Shown here: piece after piece, positions 16,604-27,485 of the stretch
Layout of the letters: each line of letters starts with the position of its first letter
Numbering within the stretch: the stretch's first letter is position 1
NCBI RefSeq assembly: GCF_030372275.1
Contig: NZ_JAUDDJ010000001.1
Length of the DNA stretch: 64,000 nt
DNA from: Lawsonibacter sp900766145
Lineage (GTDB): Bacteria; Bacillota; Clostridia; Oscillospirales; Oscillospiraceae
Strand: one strand, 5' to 3'
The notes under the pieces: model-generated
Databases searched by the model: none
Told to the model about the DNA's origin: nothing
Seen by the model: the letters and a program-made list of their open reading frames with translations, nothing else
Program-made: the position numbers and the translations under genes

Positions 16604-18312
16604 AGTGTTTCTTCCTCCCTTCGCAGCGGCAGGGTGGCGGAGATCACCGCCCCCTGGCCCGACGGACCGCAGGACAAGTACAGCCCGGACTCCTCGCCGT
16701 AGTACTTGCGCAAAATGGTATCCACGTTATAAAGGCCCAGATGGCCCCGGGACAGCTCCCGGTCCCGGTGGGCATAAGCCCCTTCCATCTCCGGCGGCAG
16801 CCCCTTGCCATTGTCCTCTACGGTGAGCTCCAGCATGGCATCGGAGCGCTCCCGGGCCCGCACGGTGATGAGGCCGTCCTTTTTCTCCTCCAGGCCATGG
16901 AGGATGGCGTTTTCCACGATAGGCTGCAAAATCATCTTGGGCACCAGACAGTCTTCCAGTCCCTCGGGAATATCCGTGCGGAACTGAAACCCTCCGGACA
17001 TGCGGATGGTCTGGATCTCAATGTACCGCTCTACGATCTGCACCTCCCGGCGCAGGGGAACAAACTCGTCGGGCGAAATACAAAAGCGCAAAATATCCGC
17101 CAGACTGGTGGACATGAGGGCCACCTGGGGCACCTGGTTGATCTTACTGATCCACTTCATAGTGTCCAGGGTGTTGCAGAGAAAATGGGGATTGAGCTGG
17201 GCCTGGAGCATGCGGATCTGGGCCTGGTTGAGTTCCCGCTGGTTTTCCACTAGCTCTTCCTGGTTGCGCTTCAACGCCTGCACCATGCCATTAAAGCGCC
17301 GGGCCAGCTCACCCAGCTCATCGTCCCGGTCGGGAGGCACCTGAACATTCAGGTTGTTCTGCACCACCTCATCCATGGCGGTGCGCAAACGCTGAATGGG
17401 CCGGAACATCTGACGGCTTAGCTTCAGGCTCATCAGCACCGAGATACCCACGCAGAACAGAGCACTGAAGGCGCTGACCGTGTACAGCAGGCCCATGGTG
17501 GTGCGGTTCAGGGCCTGGGGGGTACGCAGCACCAGATAGAGCCCGGTAGGCTGGTGATATTCCACTTGGTAGGAAAACTCATCTCCGCTTCCGCTGAGGG
17601 GCTGTCCCGCCAGCAGTCGCTGGCGCAGTACCGGCGCCAATGAGCTGGCCAGGTTGGGCTGGGCGCAGTACACCGGCCGCCAGTAGTGGCTGAGTAAGAT
17701 CAGGTCATTTTGATTTCCGTAGGCCCCCTCCAGCAGCTGGCGCAGGCCGCTTTGATACAGGCTGACCACCAGATAACCCGCTGTCTGGCCGCCCCTGTCC
17801 TCCAGACACACCGCCCCCTGAAGCAGCGGCTGATTGGTCTGGGTCACATCCTGACAGGCAATCAGTTCCAACGCTGTCTGCTCCCGGGCCTGTTGGAGCA
17901 CCCCCCAGTTGGTGGGCAGCTGCTTCTGGTCGGGGGCGTTGTGGGTGGAGTAGCGCCACATCCCCTGGGCGTCGTAGAGATCAAAGCGGGCATAGCTGCG
18001 GCTCCCCTGGGTGGCGCTGAACAGGCGGCTGTACACCTGGGTGTCCTTGGTCTCCTGCTCCTGCAGCACCTGAGCAAAGATCACGTCTTGCTGAATCTGG
18101 TTTGCCGCTTTGGAAATCCCCTCGTAAGTGGTGTCCAGGATGTGGGCGACTCCCGTGAGATAGCCCGCCGCCTGGGCCTGGGCCGCGTCGGTCATTCGCA
18201 GACGAAAGATTTGCAGCAGCATGGCCGAACACAGCAGCAAGGGCACCAGAGATACCGCTAAAAAGGCTACGAACAGCCGGCGGCGAAAGGAATGGGGCAT
18301 GGATTTTCTCAT
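16600..18312 (-). CDS. YesM-type sensor histidine kinase
   Basis: A 570-residue membrane kinase: transmembrane segment at residues 12-34 (LFVAFLAVSLVPLLLCSAML), an extracellular sensing domain of about 260 residues, second transmembrane segment near 300-322, a HAMP domain, then the His_kinase domain with QAQLNPHFLCNTLDTMKW (phospho-His in NPHFL) and an ATPase domain with PKMILQPIVENAILHG and VEDNGKGLP. The ATG at 18312 follows GGAGGAGG and overlaps the stop of the solute-binding protein gene by 4 bp (ATGA), implying tight coupling of lipoprotein and kinase. Confidence 0.93.
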   Translation of the reverse strand: MRKSMPHSFRRRLFVAFLAVSLVPLLLCSAMLLQIFRLRMTDAAQAQAAGYLTGVAHILDTTYEGISKAANQIQQDVIFAQVLQEQETKDTQVYSRLFSATQGSRSYARFDLYDAQGMWRYSTHNAPDQKQLPTNWGVLQQAREQTALELIACQDVTQTNQPLLQGAVCLEDRGGQTAGYLVVSLYQSGLRQLLEGAYGNQNDLILLSHYWRPVYCAQPNLASSLAPVLRQRLLAGQPLSGSGDEFSYQVEYHQPTGLYLVLRTPQALNRTTMGLLYTVSAFSALFCVGISVLMSLKLSRQMFRPIQRLRTAMDEVVQNNLNVQVPPDRDDELGELARRFNGMVQALKRNQEELVENQRELNQAQIRMLQAQLNPHFLCNTLDTMKWISKINQVPQVALMSTSLADILRFCISPDEFVPLRREVQIVERYIEIQTIRMSGGFQFRTDIPEGLEDCLVPKMILQPIVENAILHGLEEKKDGLITVRARERSDAMLELTVEDNGKGLPPEMEGAYAHRDRELSRGHLGLYNVDTILRKYYGEESGLYLSCGPSGQGAVISATLPLRREEETL

Positions 18313-19337
18313 GGCTCCTCCTCCCCGCCCAGGTAGAAGGCCCAGCTCATCAGCAGGGATTCCCGCTCCCGGCTGGCCCACTCCACGTCATAGTCCACCA
18401 GCTTGACTTGAGACAAGGGGACCAGCGTCTCCCCGGTCTCCACATCCTCCCGCACCGGGCGGCGGTAAAACTGCCGGGCCAGCAGCTGCTGTACGTCCAG
18501 ACTGACGGTAAAATCCAAAAACTTCTCTGCATTCTCCCGGTGGGGCGCCCCGGCCACCAGGGCAGAGCCGTCTGGAACGGAGCTGGTCCCGTCAGCAGGA
18601 TAGACCATTCCCAGGTCCTCCCCTGCCGCGATCCACTGCAGGGCAGTCTCCTCCAGGGTGATTCCCACCCAATCGCTGCCCTGGGCCACTGCGCTGAGCA
18701 CGTCCCCCGAGCTGTCCAGCTGCCGATCCTCCAGGCTGGCCGCCAGCTGGGGCAGGCACTCCTCCGGGGACTGTCCCATGGCGTCCAAAAAAGTCACCAG
18801 ACTGGTAAAGCTGGAGCCGGACACGCTTGGGTCAGCAAAGGCGATCTTGCCCTGAAAGCGATCGGATAGCAGGTCCGACCAGCTGGTGAGCCAGGCAGGG
18901 TCCACCAGCTTGGTATTATAGATGAGCACCACCGGCAGAGAGGAAAACGGAGTCCACAGGTCCTTCTCCGAGCGGTACCGCTCCGGAATCTGCGCCTTTT
19001 CCGAGCAGGCGTAGGGCTCCAGGCAGTCGGAATAGGACTCCAGGCTCTCCACGCCGCCGCCGAACATCACATCGGCCCGGGGGGCCTCCCGCTCCTGTCG
19101 GATCTGGTCCAACAGCTGACTGCTGCCGCCGGTGACCACATCCACCCAGATTCCCGTACGCTCCTCAAACTCCTTGACGATGGGCCACCACACCTCCTCC
19201 TTGTGGGAGGTATAGATCACCAGGCGCTCCTCCTGCGGCGGCATATAGGAGGCGTCCGCCGGTGCCTGGCTCCCGGCACATCCTGTAAGCAGGCACAGCA
19301 GCGCAAACAGTCCGGCAACAGTCCGTCTTCCGTTCAC
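18309..19337 (-). CDS. solute-binding lipoprotein, probable co-sensor of the kinase
   Basis: A 342-residue lipoprotein: signal peptide with lipobox LLTGCAG near residue 20, then a periplasmic-binding fold typical of the iron/sulfate-type family (RLVIYTSHKEEVWWPIVKEF at residues 38-57, EFEERTGIWVDVVTGGSSQLL, DVMFGGGVESLES, then LPVVLIYNTKLV). It is cotranscribed with the kinase and response regulator rather than with the importer genes across the divergent promoter, where a second binding protein is encoded. This resembles the PgtC-PgtB-PgtA logic, in which a binding protein passes the ligand signal to the kinase. Start is GTG with GGAGGG upstream. The substrate is not visible. Confidence 0.85.
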   Translation of the reverse strand: MNGRRTVAGLFALLCLLTGCAGSQAPADASYMPPQEERLVIYTSHKEEVWWPIVKEFEERTGIWVDVVTGGSSQLLDQIRQEREAPRADVMFGGGVESLESYSDCLEPYACSEKAQIPERYRSEKDLWTPFSSLPVVLIYNTKLVDPAWLTSWSDLLSDRFQGKIAFADPSVSGSSFTSLVTFLDAMGQSPEECLPQLAASLEDRQLDSSGDVLSAVAQGSDWVGITLEETALQWIAAGEDLGMVYPADGTSSVPDGSALVAGAPHRENAEKFLDFTVSLDVQQLLARQFYRRPVREDVETGETLVPLSQVKLVDYDVEWASRERESLLMSWAFYLGGEEEP

Positions 19338-19369
19338 TTGCAGACCCCCTCCTTTTAGAATTTCACCTA

Positions 19370-19375
19370 ATTATA
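19370..19375 (-). promoter_or_regulatory. -10 element for the lipoprotein/kinase/regulator operon
   Basis: A perfect TATAAT lies on the minus strand 33 bp before the GTG at 19337. No good -35 precedes it, as expected if an activator is needed. Confidence 0.45.
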
Positions 19376-19469
19376 GCATGTTTTTCCAAGGTCTTTCATT
19401 AAATTTCTACAAGGTTCTCAGTCCTTCATAAAAAAACGCAGTTTTGTCCCCTGTTCATTTGGAGACGCT

Positions 19470-19500
19470 CCACGTACAATAAAAGTACCATAGAACGTGG
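19470..19500. promoter_or_regulatory. dyad in front of the ABC importer operon
   Basis: CCACGT (19470-19475) and ACGTGG (19495-19500) frame a second small dyad, GTAC-N7-GTAC, 46 bp before the start at 19547. Its position between divergent operons suggests a binding site, perhaps for the AraC-type response regulator at 15857; this is inference. Confidence 0.4.
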
Positions 19501-19546
19501 CAGTACGCCAAATTTTTTTGTGATATTTGACAAAGGAGGAAGAATC

Positions 19547-20923
19547 ATGAAACGAGCACTGTCCCTGCTTCTGGCCGCATCCCTCAGCCTGAGCCTGGTG
19601 GCCTGCGGCAAAACCAGCGATTCCAGCGGCTCCGGATCTGGCTCCGGTTCCGGCTCCAAGGCTCCCACGGAGCTCTCCGAAACCCAGAAGATCATCCAGG
19701 AGGCCCAGGGCATGACCCTGGAGGAGCTGGCCAAAAAGGCTATCGAGGAGTCCAACGGCAAGACCTTCTACGGCGTGGGTAACTCCAGCCGCGGCAAGAG
19801 CGCCCTGCCCCTGTTCATTGAGTACCTGCAGACCATCGACCCCAACTACACCATGGAGTTTGATTGGCAGCAGCCCAAGAACAACAAGATCTTCGATCAG
19901 CTCACCTCTGATTCTCTGAAGGAAACCGGCACCTTTGCCATGACCCTCATCCAGGACGGCAACCAGATCGAGTCCAAGATGGTCCAGACCGGCATCCTGG
20001 ACACTTTCATCCCCAAGGAGTGGGCCGAGGCCAACAACACCACTGCCGAGGAGTATGAAGGCTTCCTGCCCCTGCAGACTCTGAACAAGATCTTCATGTA
20101 CAATAACACCGGCTCCAAGACCTACGACAACTGTTGGGACTTCGTGGCCGAGGGCGAGCACGGTCTGTTTATGGACATCGACTCGGAGATCGTGGGCAAG
20201 AACTTCCTGTACATGCTCACCCAGGACGACTACGCCACCTGGCTGAAGGAGGCCTTTGATGCCCTCTCCGCCGACGAGCAGGCCTACTTCCAGCCCACCA
20301 TCGACGCCATGGCCTCTGAGGCTGAGAGCCTGAACCTGGGCGAGAACGGCAAGTACGCTCTGGCTTGGATCAAGCTCTGGGTTGGCAGCTACAACGCCCA
20401 GACCGACGACGGACCCATCTGCACCACGCTGGTAGACAAGTCCGCCACCGACCAGTTTGGTCTGCTGGTGTACTCCAAGCTGAGAAGCGTGGAGGAGTCC
20501 GCCTCCGTCTCCAAGAACAACATCACCGTGGCCGCTTACAATGACGGCTATACCGGCATCGGCGGCTTCGGCTACTGCCACTACCTGTTCGTCACCGACA
20601 ACAGCCCCCTGCCCTGGACTGCCTGCGCCTTCATCGCCTACATGACCTGCACCGAGGACGGCTTCTCCGCCTGGGGCAAGGACATCGGCGGTTACTCCTC
20701 CAACCCCACTGTGGCGGCCGAGAACGAGGCCACCTACCACCATCAGACTGGCGGCATGGCCGAGGACGGCACCACCGTGGAGTTCGCGGCCCTCAACGAC
20801 GCGGGTTACGACTGGTGGACCAAGGACGGCAAGCTGGTGCTGGAGGATCCCGAGTACTGCGCTTCCGTCTCCTTCACCGTGGGCAGCTGGATCGAGATGC
20901 TGGATAAGTACAGCGCCGGCTGA
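19547..20923 (+). CDS. ABC importer solute-binding lipoprotein
   Basis: A 458-residue lipoprotein: signal peptide with lipobox LSLVACG, a Ser-Gly linker (residues 25-40), then a long binding domain (YGVGNSSRGKSALPLFIEYL; later VDKSATDQFGLLVYSKLRS). It is longer than the usual 330-residue iron-type binding proteins. AAAGGAGGAAGAATC precedes the ATG. It is the first gene of the importer operon (binding protein, fused permease, ATPase). The mature part is rich in Asp/Glu, Asn and aromatic residues. Iron, phosphonate or an organic anion are possible ligands, none proven. Confidence 0.85.
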   Translation: MKRALSLLLAASLSLSLVACGKTSDSSGSGSGSGSGSKAPTELSETQKIIQEAQGMTLEELAKKAIEESNGKTFYGVGNSSRGKSALPLFIEYLQTIDPNYTMEFDWQQPKNNKIFDQLTSDSLKETGTFAMTLIQDGNQIESKMVQTGILDTFIPKEWAEANNTTAEEYEGFLPLQTLNKIFMYNNTGSKTYDNCWDFVAEGEHGLFMDIDSEIVGKNFLYMLTQDDYATWLKEAFDALSADEQAYFQPTIDAMASEAESLNLGENGKYALAWIKLWVGSYNAQTDDGPICTTLVDKSATDQFGLLVYSKLRSVEESASVSKNNITVAAYNDGYTGIGGFGYCHYLFVTDNSPLPWTACAFIAYMTCTEDGFSAWGKDIGGYSSNPTVAAENEATYHHQTGGMAEDGTTVEFAALNDAGYDWWTKDGKLVLEDPEYCASVSFTVGSWIEMLDKYSAG

Positions 20924-20992
20924 TTGTTCTCCCGGAACCATTCGCCTGTCCGGGCCCTGCTTCCCCAAACGGTAATGTAAAAGCAGATCAAG

Positions 20993-21034
20993 GCGCCCTT
21001 GGACGCGCGTGACATCCGCCGCATCCAAGGGCGC
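20993..21034 (+). terminator. partial terminator/processing hairpin inside the importer operon
   Basis: GCGCCCTTGGA (20993-21003) pairs perfectly with TCCAAGGGCGC (21024-21034) across a 20-base loop, followed by TTTCC. Such weak terminators after a binding-protein gene commonly set a higher level of binding protein than of permease. Confidence 0.6.
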
Positions 21035-21062
21035 TTTCCATCCCGGCAGAAAGGAGCCTTTT

Positions 21063-22892
21063 ATGGATCAGATCACCGCTTCCCGGACCAACCGGTCCGC
21101 TGTGCGCCTAAATAAAATCAAGACCTTTTTCTCCAAGCCCCACAATGTGATTCTGCTGCTGATGGGCATCGTGCTCACCTTCAGCACGGTGGCCCCCATC
21201 ATCGCCATTGTGGAGGACACCTTCAAGATCCACCCCGGCACCATCGACGCCTATCTCACCGGAAAGGCCTCGGGGTATACGGTGGTCAACTACATTGACC
21301 TGTTCACCAGCGACAAGGCTATGATCAACCTGTGGACCCCCCTGCTCAACACCGTGTGGCTGGCGGTGGGGACCTGCGTGGTGTCCATCCTTTTCGGCGG
21401 CCTGTTCGCCTTTTTGGTCACCCGCACCAATCTGGCCTGGCGCAAATACCTCAGTTCCATCTTCATCTTCCCCTACATCATGCCCCAGTGGACCCTGGCG
21501 GTGGTCTGGCAGAACATGTTTAACTCCAACACCATTACCGGCACCTCCAACGGCCTGCTGGCCGCCACTTTGGGCATCAATATGCCCCTGTGGTGGTGTA
21601 AAGGGCTCTTCCCCAGCCTGGTGGTGCTGGGCCTGCACTACGCCCCCTTTGCCTACATTCTCATCGGCGGCATCTTCCGCAACATGGACGCCAACCTGGA
21701 GGAGGCGGCCACCATCCTGGACACCCCCAAGTGGCGCATCATGTGCCGCATCACTCTCCCCATGGTTAAGCCCGCCATTCTCTCCACCATCCTGCTGGTC
21801 TTCGGCAGTGCCATGGGCTCCTACCCGGTACCCCATTATCTGGGTCTCACCACCCTGGCCACCAAGTATATTTCCCTTAACTCCAAGTACACCGGCGAGG
21901 CCAGCATCCTGGCCATCATTATGATGGTCTTCGGCGTGGCCATCATGCTGCTCAACCAGCTCAGCCTCCAGAGCCGCAAAAACTATACCACCGTCACCGG
22001 CAAGTCCGGTCAGATCTCCAAGATCAACCTGGGCCGGGTGGGGAAATACGTCATCGCCCTGATTCTGGTGGTGGTCACCTTCTTCACCAGCATCTTCCCC
22101 ATCGTCTCCTTCGCCTTTGAGACCTTCCTGCCCAACCCCGGCGACTACTCCTTCCTCTACACCGGCGATCCGGACAACCTCACCACCAAGTGGTGGGTCA
22201 CCGACGAGAACATCACCGAAAACGGCATGTACGGCCAGAAGGGCATCCTCCACAACGAGACCATCTGGAACGCCTTCAAGGGCACCATCTGGGTCAGCGT
22301 GTGCTGCGCCCTGCTGGCAGGCACCATCGGCACACTCATCGGTTACGCCGTGTCCAAAAACCGACGAAGTAAATGGGCTAACTATGTAAACTCAGTAGCC
22401 TTTCTCCCCTACCTCATGCCCTCCATCGCGGTGGGCGTGGCCTTCTTCATTCTGTTCTCCAACGAACATATCAACCTCTTTAATACCTACACCATCCTGA
22501 TCATCGTCGGCACCATCAAGTACATCCCCTTTGCCAGCCGCAGCTCCCTCAACTCCATGCTTCAGCTCTCCGGAGAGATCGAGGAGGCGGCCATCATTCA
22601 GAACATCCCCTGGATCAAGCGGATGACCCGCATCATCATCCCCATCCAGAAATCGTCCATCATCAGCGGCTATCTGCTGCCCTTTATGACCTGTCTGCGT
22701 GAGCTGTCCCTGTTCATGCTGCTGTGTGTGCAGGGGTTCATCCTTTCCACCACTCTGGACTACTTCGACGAGATGGGTCTGTACGCCTTCTCCAGCGGCA
22801 TCAACCTCATCTTGATCATCACCATCCTGGTGTGCAACACCATCGTCAACAAGGTCACCGGGGCCAGCCTGGACAAGGGAATAGGAGGTTAA
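21063..22892 (+). CDS. fused ABC importer permease
   Basis: A 609-residue inner-membrane protein made of two binding-protein-dependent permease halves. Each has the EAA-type loop: EEAATILDTPKWRIMCRITLP near residue 215 and EEAAIIQNIPWIKRMTRIIIP near residue 510. About twelve membrane spans are visible. This fused arrangement is that of FbpB/AfuB-type transporters for ferric iron and related anions. The ATG at 21063 has AAAGGAG upstream. An insertion of about 60 residues in the second half (GDPDNLTTKWWVTDENITEN region) is probably an extracellular loop. Confidence 0.9.
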   Translation: MDQITASRTNRSAVRLNKIKTFFSKPHNVILLLMGIVLTFSTVAPIIAIVEDTFKIHPGTIDAYLTGKASGYTVVNYIDLFTSDKAMINLWTPLLNTVWLAVGTCVVSILFGGLFAFLVTRTNLAWRKYLSSIFIFPYIMPQWTLAVVWQNMFNSNTITGTSNGLLAATLGINMPLWWCKGLFPSLVVLGLHYAPFAYILIGGIFRNMDANLEEAATILDTPKWRIMCRITLPMVKPAILSTILLVFGSAMGSYPVPHYLGLTTLATKYISLNSKYTGEASILAIIMMVFGVAIMLLNQLSLQSRKNYTTVTGKSGQISKINLGRVGKYVIALILVVVTFFTSIFPIVSFAFETFLPNPGDYSFLYTGDPDNLTTKWWVTDENITENGMYGQKGILHNETIWNAFKGTIWVSVCCALLAGTIGTLIGYAVSKNRRSKWANYVNSVAFLPYLMPSIAVGVAFFILFSNEHINLFNTYTILIIVGTIKYIPFASRSSLNSMLQLSGEIEEAAIIQNIPWIKRMTRIIIPIQKSSIISGYLLPFMTCLRELSLFMLLCVQGFILSTTLDYFDEMGLYAFSSGINLILIITILVCNTIVNKVTGASLDKGIGG

Positions 22893-22895
22893 ACC

Positions 22896-24521
<1,626 letters not shown>

Positions 24522-24535
24522 ACCCCAAGCGTCAA

Positions 24536-24575
24536 AGAAGGGACGGAAGCATTGCTTCCGTCCCTTCTTCTATTT
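24536..24575 (+). terminator. terminator of the importer operon
   Basis: AGAAGGGACGGAAGC (24536-24550) pairs perfectly with GCTTCCGTCCCTTCT (24554-24568) around ATT, followed by TCTATTTA. Confidence 0.85.
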
Positions 24576-24652
24576 ACTCCGCCCTTATCAGATATTTTAT
24601 GGAAATGAATTGTTCTTCGCAATGTCAGATCTAGTTCATCAGAAAAGAAAAA

Positions 24653-24695
24653 TTGACGAACCAAACAAAAATATAGTAGTATTGTGTGTGACACA
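24653..24695 (+). promoter_or_regulatory. candidate promoter and dyad before the uptake/siroheme operon
   Basis: TTGACG (24653-24658) and TAGTAT (24677-24682) are 18 bp apart. Immediately downstream TGTGTGTGACACA (24683-24695) is a perfect dyad (TGTGT-GTG-ACACA) covering the likely start of transcription, a possible repressor site. The 130 bp from the previous terminator shows no cobalamin riboswitch consensus. Confidence 0.45.
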
Positions 24696-24757
24696 GAAGA
24701 AGGGGTCATGCTCCCACTGTCATCAAACGGATCGAAATCACATTAGGAGGCCTCTCC

Positions 24758-25732
24758 ATGAAACGAATGGTACTTCGCCCCCTGGCGGCGATTCTCTTAG
24801 TTTGCTCCCTCACCGCCTGCGCGCCTGCTTCATCCAACAGCACGCAAAGCAACACCTCCGCTTCCAATTCTTCCTCCTCCCAATCCCAGGCTGTCACCTT
24901 CACCGATGACCTGGGCCGCACTGTCACGGTGGAGCGGCCGGAACGGGTGGCCGCTCTCATCGGCAGCTTTGCCGACATCTGGTGCCTGGCGGGCGGACAG
25001 TCCACCCTGGTGGCCACTGCCAACGACGCCTGGACCTCCTTTGATCTGGGGCTGGATGAGTCCGTTCTGGACCTGGGCGCCATTAAGGAGCCCAACTTTG
25101 AGGTTCTCCTCTCCGCCCAGCCCGACTTCGTCCTGGCCAGCTGCAACACCACAGCAAATGTGGACATGAAGGATTCCCTGGAGAAGGCAAACATTCCGGT
25201 GGCCTACTTTGACATTCAGAATTTCACCGACTATCTGCGCATGCTGGAAATCTGCACCCAACTCACCGGCTGCCCGGAGCGGTACGTCCAGTATGGCGAG
25301 GAGATTGGCAAGGAAATTGATCAGGCGGTGGCCCGGCAGGACGGCTCTCAGCCCAAAATCCTCTGCATGCGCGCTACCGGCTCCAGCTGCAAGGTGAAGG
25401 GCAGCACCGATTTCCTGCTGGGTGAAATGCTGGCCGACCTGGGCTGTATCAATGTGGCCGACCAGGACAACGCCCTGCTGGAGGACCTGAGCCTGGAAGC
25501 CATTATGGCCGCCGACCCGGACTACATCTTTGTGGTCCTCCAGGGCTCTGATCCTACCGACGCTCAGGAGACCCTGGAGCGCACCTTGCTGTCCAACCCC
25601 GCTTGGGGAAGCCTGCGTGCCGTACAGGAGGGGCGGTTCTACACCCTGGAGCACGCCCTGTACAATCTGAAACCCAACGCACGCTGGGGGGAAGCCTATG
25701 AAAAACTGGCAGACATTCTCTATCCGCAGTAA
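24758..25732 (+). CDS. iron-complex/cobalamin-type ABC solute-binding lipoprotein
   Basis: A 324-residue lipoprotein (lipobox SLTACAP, then a Ser/Asn/Gln linker) with the BtuF/FhuD-like fold: FTDDLGRTVTVERPERVAAL at residues 48-67, VVATANDAW-like core, and ILCMRATGSSCKVKGSTDFL. This class brings siderophores, haem or cobalamin to BtuC/FecC-type permeases. AGGAGG is eight bases before the ATG. The gene overlaps the permease by 35 bp. It begins a five-gene operon ending with siroheme/corrin genes, so a tetrapyrrole or iron ligand is likely. Confidence 0.9.
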   Translation: MKRMVLRPLAAILLVCSLTACAPASSNSTQSNTSASNSSSSQSQAVTFTDDLGRTVTVERPERVAALIGSFADIWCLAGGQSTLVATANDAWTSFDLGLDESVLDLGAIKEPNFEVLLSAQPDFVLASCNTTANVDMKDSLEKANIPVAYFDIQNFTDYLRMLEICTQLTGCPERYVQYGEEIGKEIDQAVARQDGSQPKILCMRATGSSCKVKGSTDFLLGEMLADLGCINVADQDNALLEDLSLEAIMAADPDYIFVVLQGSDPTDAQETLERTLLSNPAWGSLRAVQEGRFYTLEHALYNLKPNARWGEAYEKLADILYPQ

Positions 25733-26723
25733 TTCTCATACCAGAAAGGTTTTTGGCTTTCTGATCCTGCTCACGGTGCTGGCCGCTCTGGCCAGCATCT
25801 GCTTTGGTCCGGTGTTTGTCTCCCCTTCCGTGATTCCTGAAATCCTGATGGGACGCATCACCGGCACGGTAGAAGCCCACATCGTCCTCTACTCCCGCCT
25901 GCCCCGCACCGCCGGGTGCCTGCTGGCGGGGATGGCCCTGGCGGTGTCCGGTGCCGTGATCCAGAGCGTGCTGCACAACCCTCTGGCCGCCCCTAATATC
26001 ATCGGTGTCAACTCCGGAGCAGGCCTCATGGTGGTGCTGGTGGGGGCAGTGGCCCCCTACTCCCTGTGGCTGACCCCTCTGGCCGCCTTTCTGGGGGCGC
26101 TGTTGGGGGTACTGGTGGTGCTGTTTATCGCGGAGCGCACCGGAGCCAGCCGCATCACCCTGGTGCTGGCCGGTGTAGCGGTGTCCAACATTTTCAGTGC
26201 GGGCATCGATGCGGTCATCACCTTCTTCCCCGACGCGGTGCTGGGCTACTCCGATTTTCGCATCGGCGGCCTGACCAACCTCTCCTTTGAGCGACTTACT
26301 CCCGCGTTCTGGGTGATTCTGGTATCCATGATTCTGCTGCTGTCTCTGAGCAGTGAGCTGGACATTCTGGCCCTAGGCTCTGATACGGCCAGGAGCCTTG
26401 GCCTGCCGGTCAAGCAGCTGCGTCTGGTCTTTTTGGCCCTGGCCGCCGCTCTGGCAGGGGCCGCCGTCAGCTTTTGCGGCCTTTTAGGCTTTGTGGGGCT
26501 TATTGTGCCCCACATCATGCGTCGCTGCATCGGGGAGGACAGCCTCCCGCTGCTGCTCTCCTGTGCTCTGGGAGGCGCATCCCTGCTCACCCTCTGCGAT
26601 CTGGCCGCCCGACTGCTCTTTGCCCCCTTTGAGGTCCCGGTGGGCATTGTGCTCTCTCTGGCGGGAGGACCCTTCTTCATTTGGCTGCTTCTGCGGCAGA
26701 GAGGAGGCCGCATCCATGATTGA
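25698..26723 (+). CDS. FecCD/BtuC-type ABC permease
   Basis: A 341-residue membrane protein of the FecCD family with about ten spans. Family landmarks: LPRTAGCLLAGMALAVSGAV (residues 65-84, the RLPR...GA.L...G motif), NPLAAPNIIGVNSGAG, and GLLGFVGLIVPHIMRRCIGED near residue 260 (quoted in part: GFVGLIVPHIMRR). The start overlaps the binding-protein gene in another frame and the end overlaps the ATPase gene by 8 bp, so expression is coupled. It forms the channel for the ligand captured by the upstream lipoprotein. Confidence 0.94.
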   Translation: MKNWQTFSIRSNSHTRKVFGFLILLTVLAALASICFGPVFVSPSVIPEILMGRITGTVEAHIVLYSRLPRTAGCLLAGMALAVSGAVIQSVLHNPLAAPNIIGVNSGAGLMVVLVGAVAPYSLWLTPLAAFLGALLGVLVVLFIAERTGASRITLVLAGVAVSNIFSAGIDAVITFFPDAVLGYSDFRIGGLTNLSFERLTPAFWVILVSMILLLSLSSELDILALGSDTARSLGLPVKQLRLVFLALAAALAGAAVSFCGLLGFVGLIVPHIMRRCIGEDSLPLLLSCALGGASLLTLCDLAARLLFAPFEVPVGIVLSLAGGPFFIWLLLRQRGGRIHD

Positions 26724-27471
26724 GCTTCATCACGTCAGCGCCGGTTACGGCCCAAAACTGGTGGTGGAGGATATCTCTCTGGACCTGCGCCCCGGCCAGG
26801 TGCTCACCTTGCTGGGCCCCAACGGCAGTGGAAAGAGCACTCTGCTGCGCACCATCGCCGGACTTCATCCCCTGGCCGGCGGTCAAATCACCGTGGACGG
26901 CGTGCCGGCCAAAGATCTTACCCGCCGCCAGGCAGCCCAGAAAATCACCTATATGCCCCAGTCCCGCACCGTCCCCAACATTACCGCCCGGAAAATGGTG
27001 CTCCACGGCCGTTTTCCTTACCTCTCCTACCCTCGCCGCTACCGCAAGGAGGACTATGATGCCGCCCGGCGGGCCATGGAGCGCTCCGACGCCTGGGAAC
27101 TGGCAGACAGCCCGGTGCAGAGTCTCAGCGGCGGCCAGCGTCAGAAGGTCTATCTGGCCATGGCCATGGCCCAGGAGACCCAGACCATCCTCATGGATGA
27201 GCCCACCACCTATCTGGACATCCAGCACCAGTTGAACCTTATGACTGTGGCCCAGCAGATGGCCCAGCAGGGCACTGCAGTGGTTTTAGTCCTTCACGAC
27301 CTGTGTCTGGCTCTGCGGTTCTCCCACCGCTGCGTTCTCTTGCAGGAGGGGCGGATGGTGCAGCAGGGAACCCCGGAGGAGATTTTCCAGTCCGGCGCCC
27401 TGGACCAGGTATTTCAAGCCCGTATCTGCCGGGTGGACACCCCAGACGGCTGGCGCTACTACTACGACTGA
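26716..27471 (+). CDS. FecE/BtuD-type ABC ATPase
   Basis: A 251-residue nucleotide-binding subunit: Walker A GPNGSGKSTLL (residues 35-45), Q-loop YMPQSR, signature LSGGQRQKVYLAMAMAQ (near 136), Walker B ILMDEPTTYLDI and switch VLHDL. Lengths and motifs match FepC/BtuD. GAGGAGG lies eight bases before the ATG at 26716, which overlaps the permease stop. It powers the uptake system 24758-27471. Confidence 0.95.
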   Translation: MIELHHVSAGYGPKLVVEDISLDLRPGQVLTLLGPNGSGKSTLLRTIAGLHPLAGGQITVDGVPAKDLTRRQAAQKITYMPQSRTVPNITARKMVLHGRFPYLSYPRRYRKEDYDAARRAMERSDAWELADSPVQSLSGGQRQKVYLAMAMAQETQTILMDEPTTYLDIQHQLNLMTVAQQMAQQGTAVVLVLHDLCLALRFSHRCVLLQEGRMVQQGTPEEIFQSGALDQVFQARICRVDTPDGWRYYYD

Positions 27472-27485
27472 CAGGAGGCCCTCAC

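Noticed and set aside
19418..21028. 536-codon minus-strand frame opposite the importer binding protein
   Set aside because: Antisense shadow with repetitive Gly/Leu/Val/His composition; it would also run through the divergent promoter.
24576..24757. Cobalamin riboswitch in front of the iron-complex/corrinoid importer
   Set aside because: The spacer is too short after the promoter and has no B12-box or kissing-loop sequence; CCCACTGTCAT is only a partial likeness.
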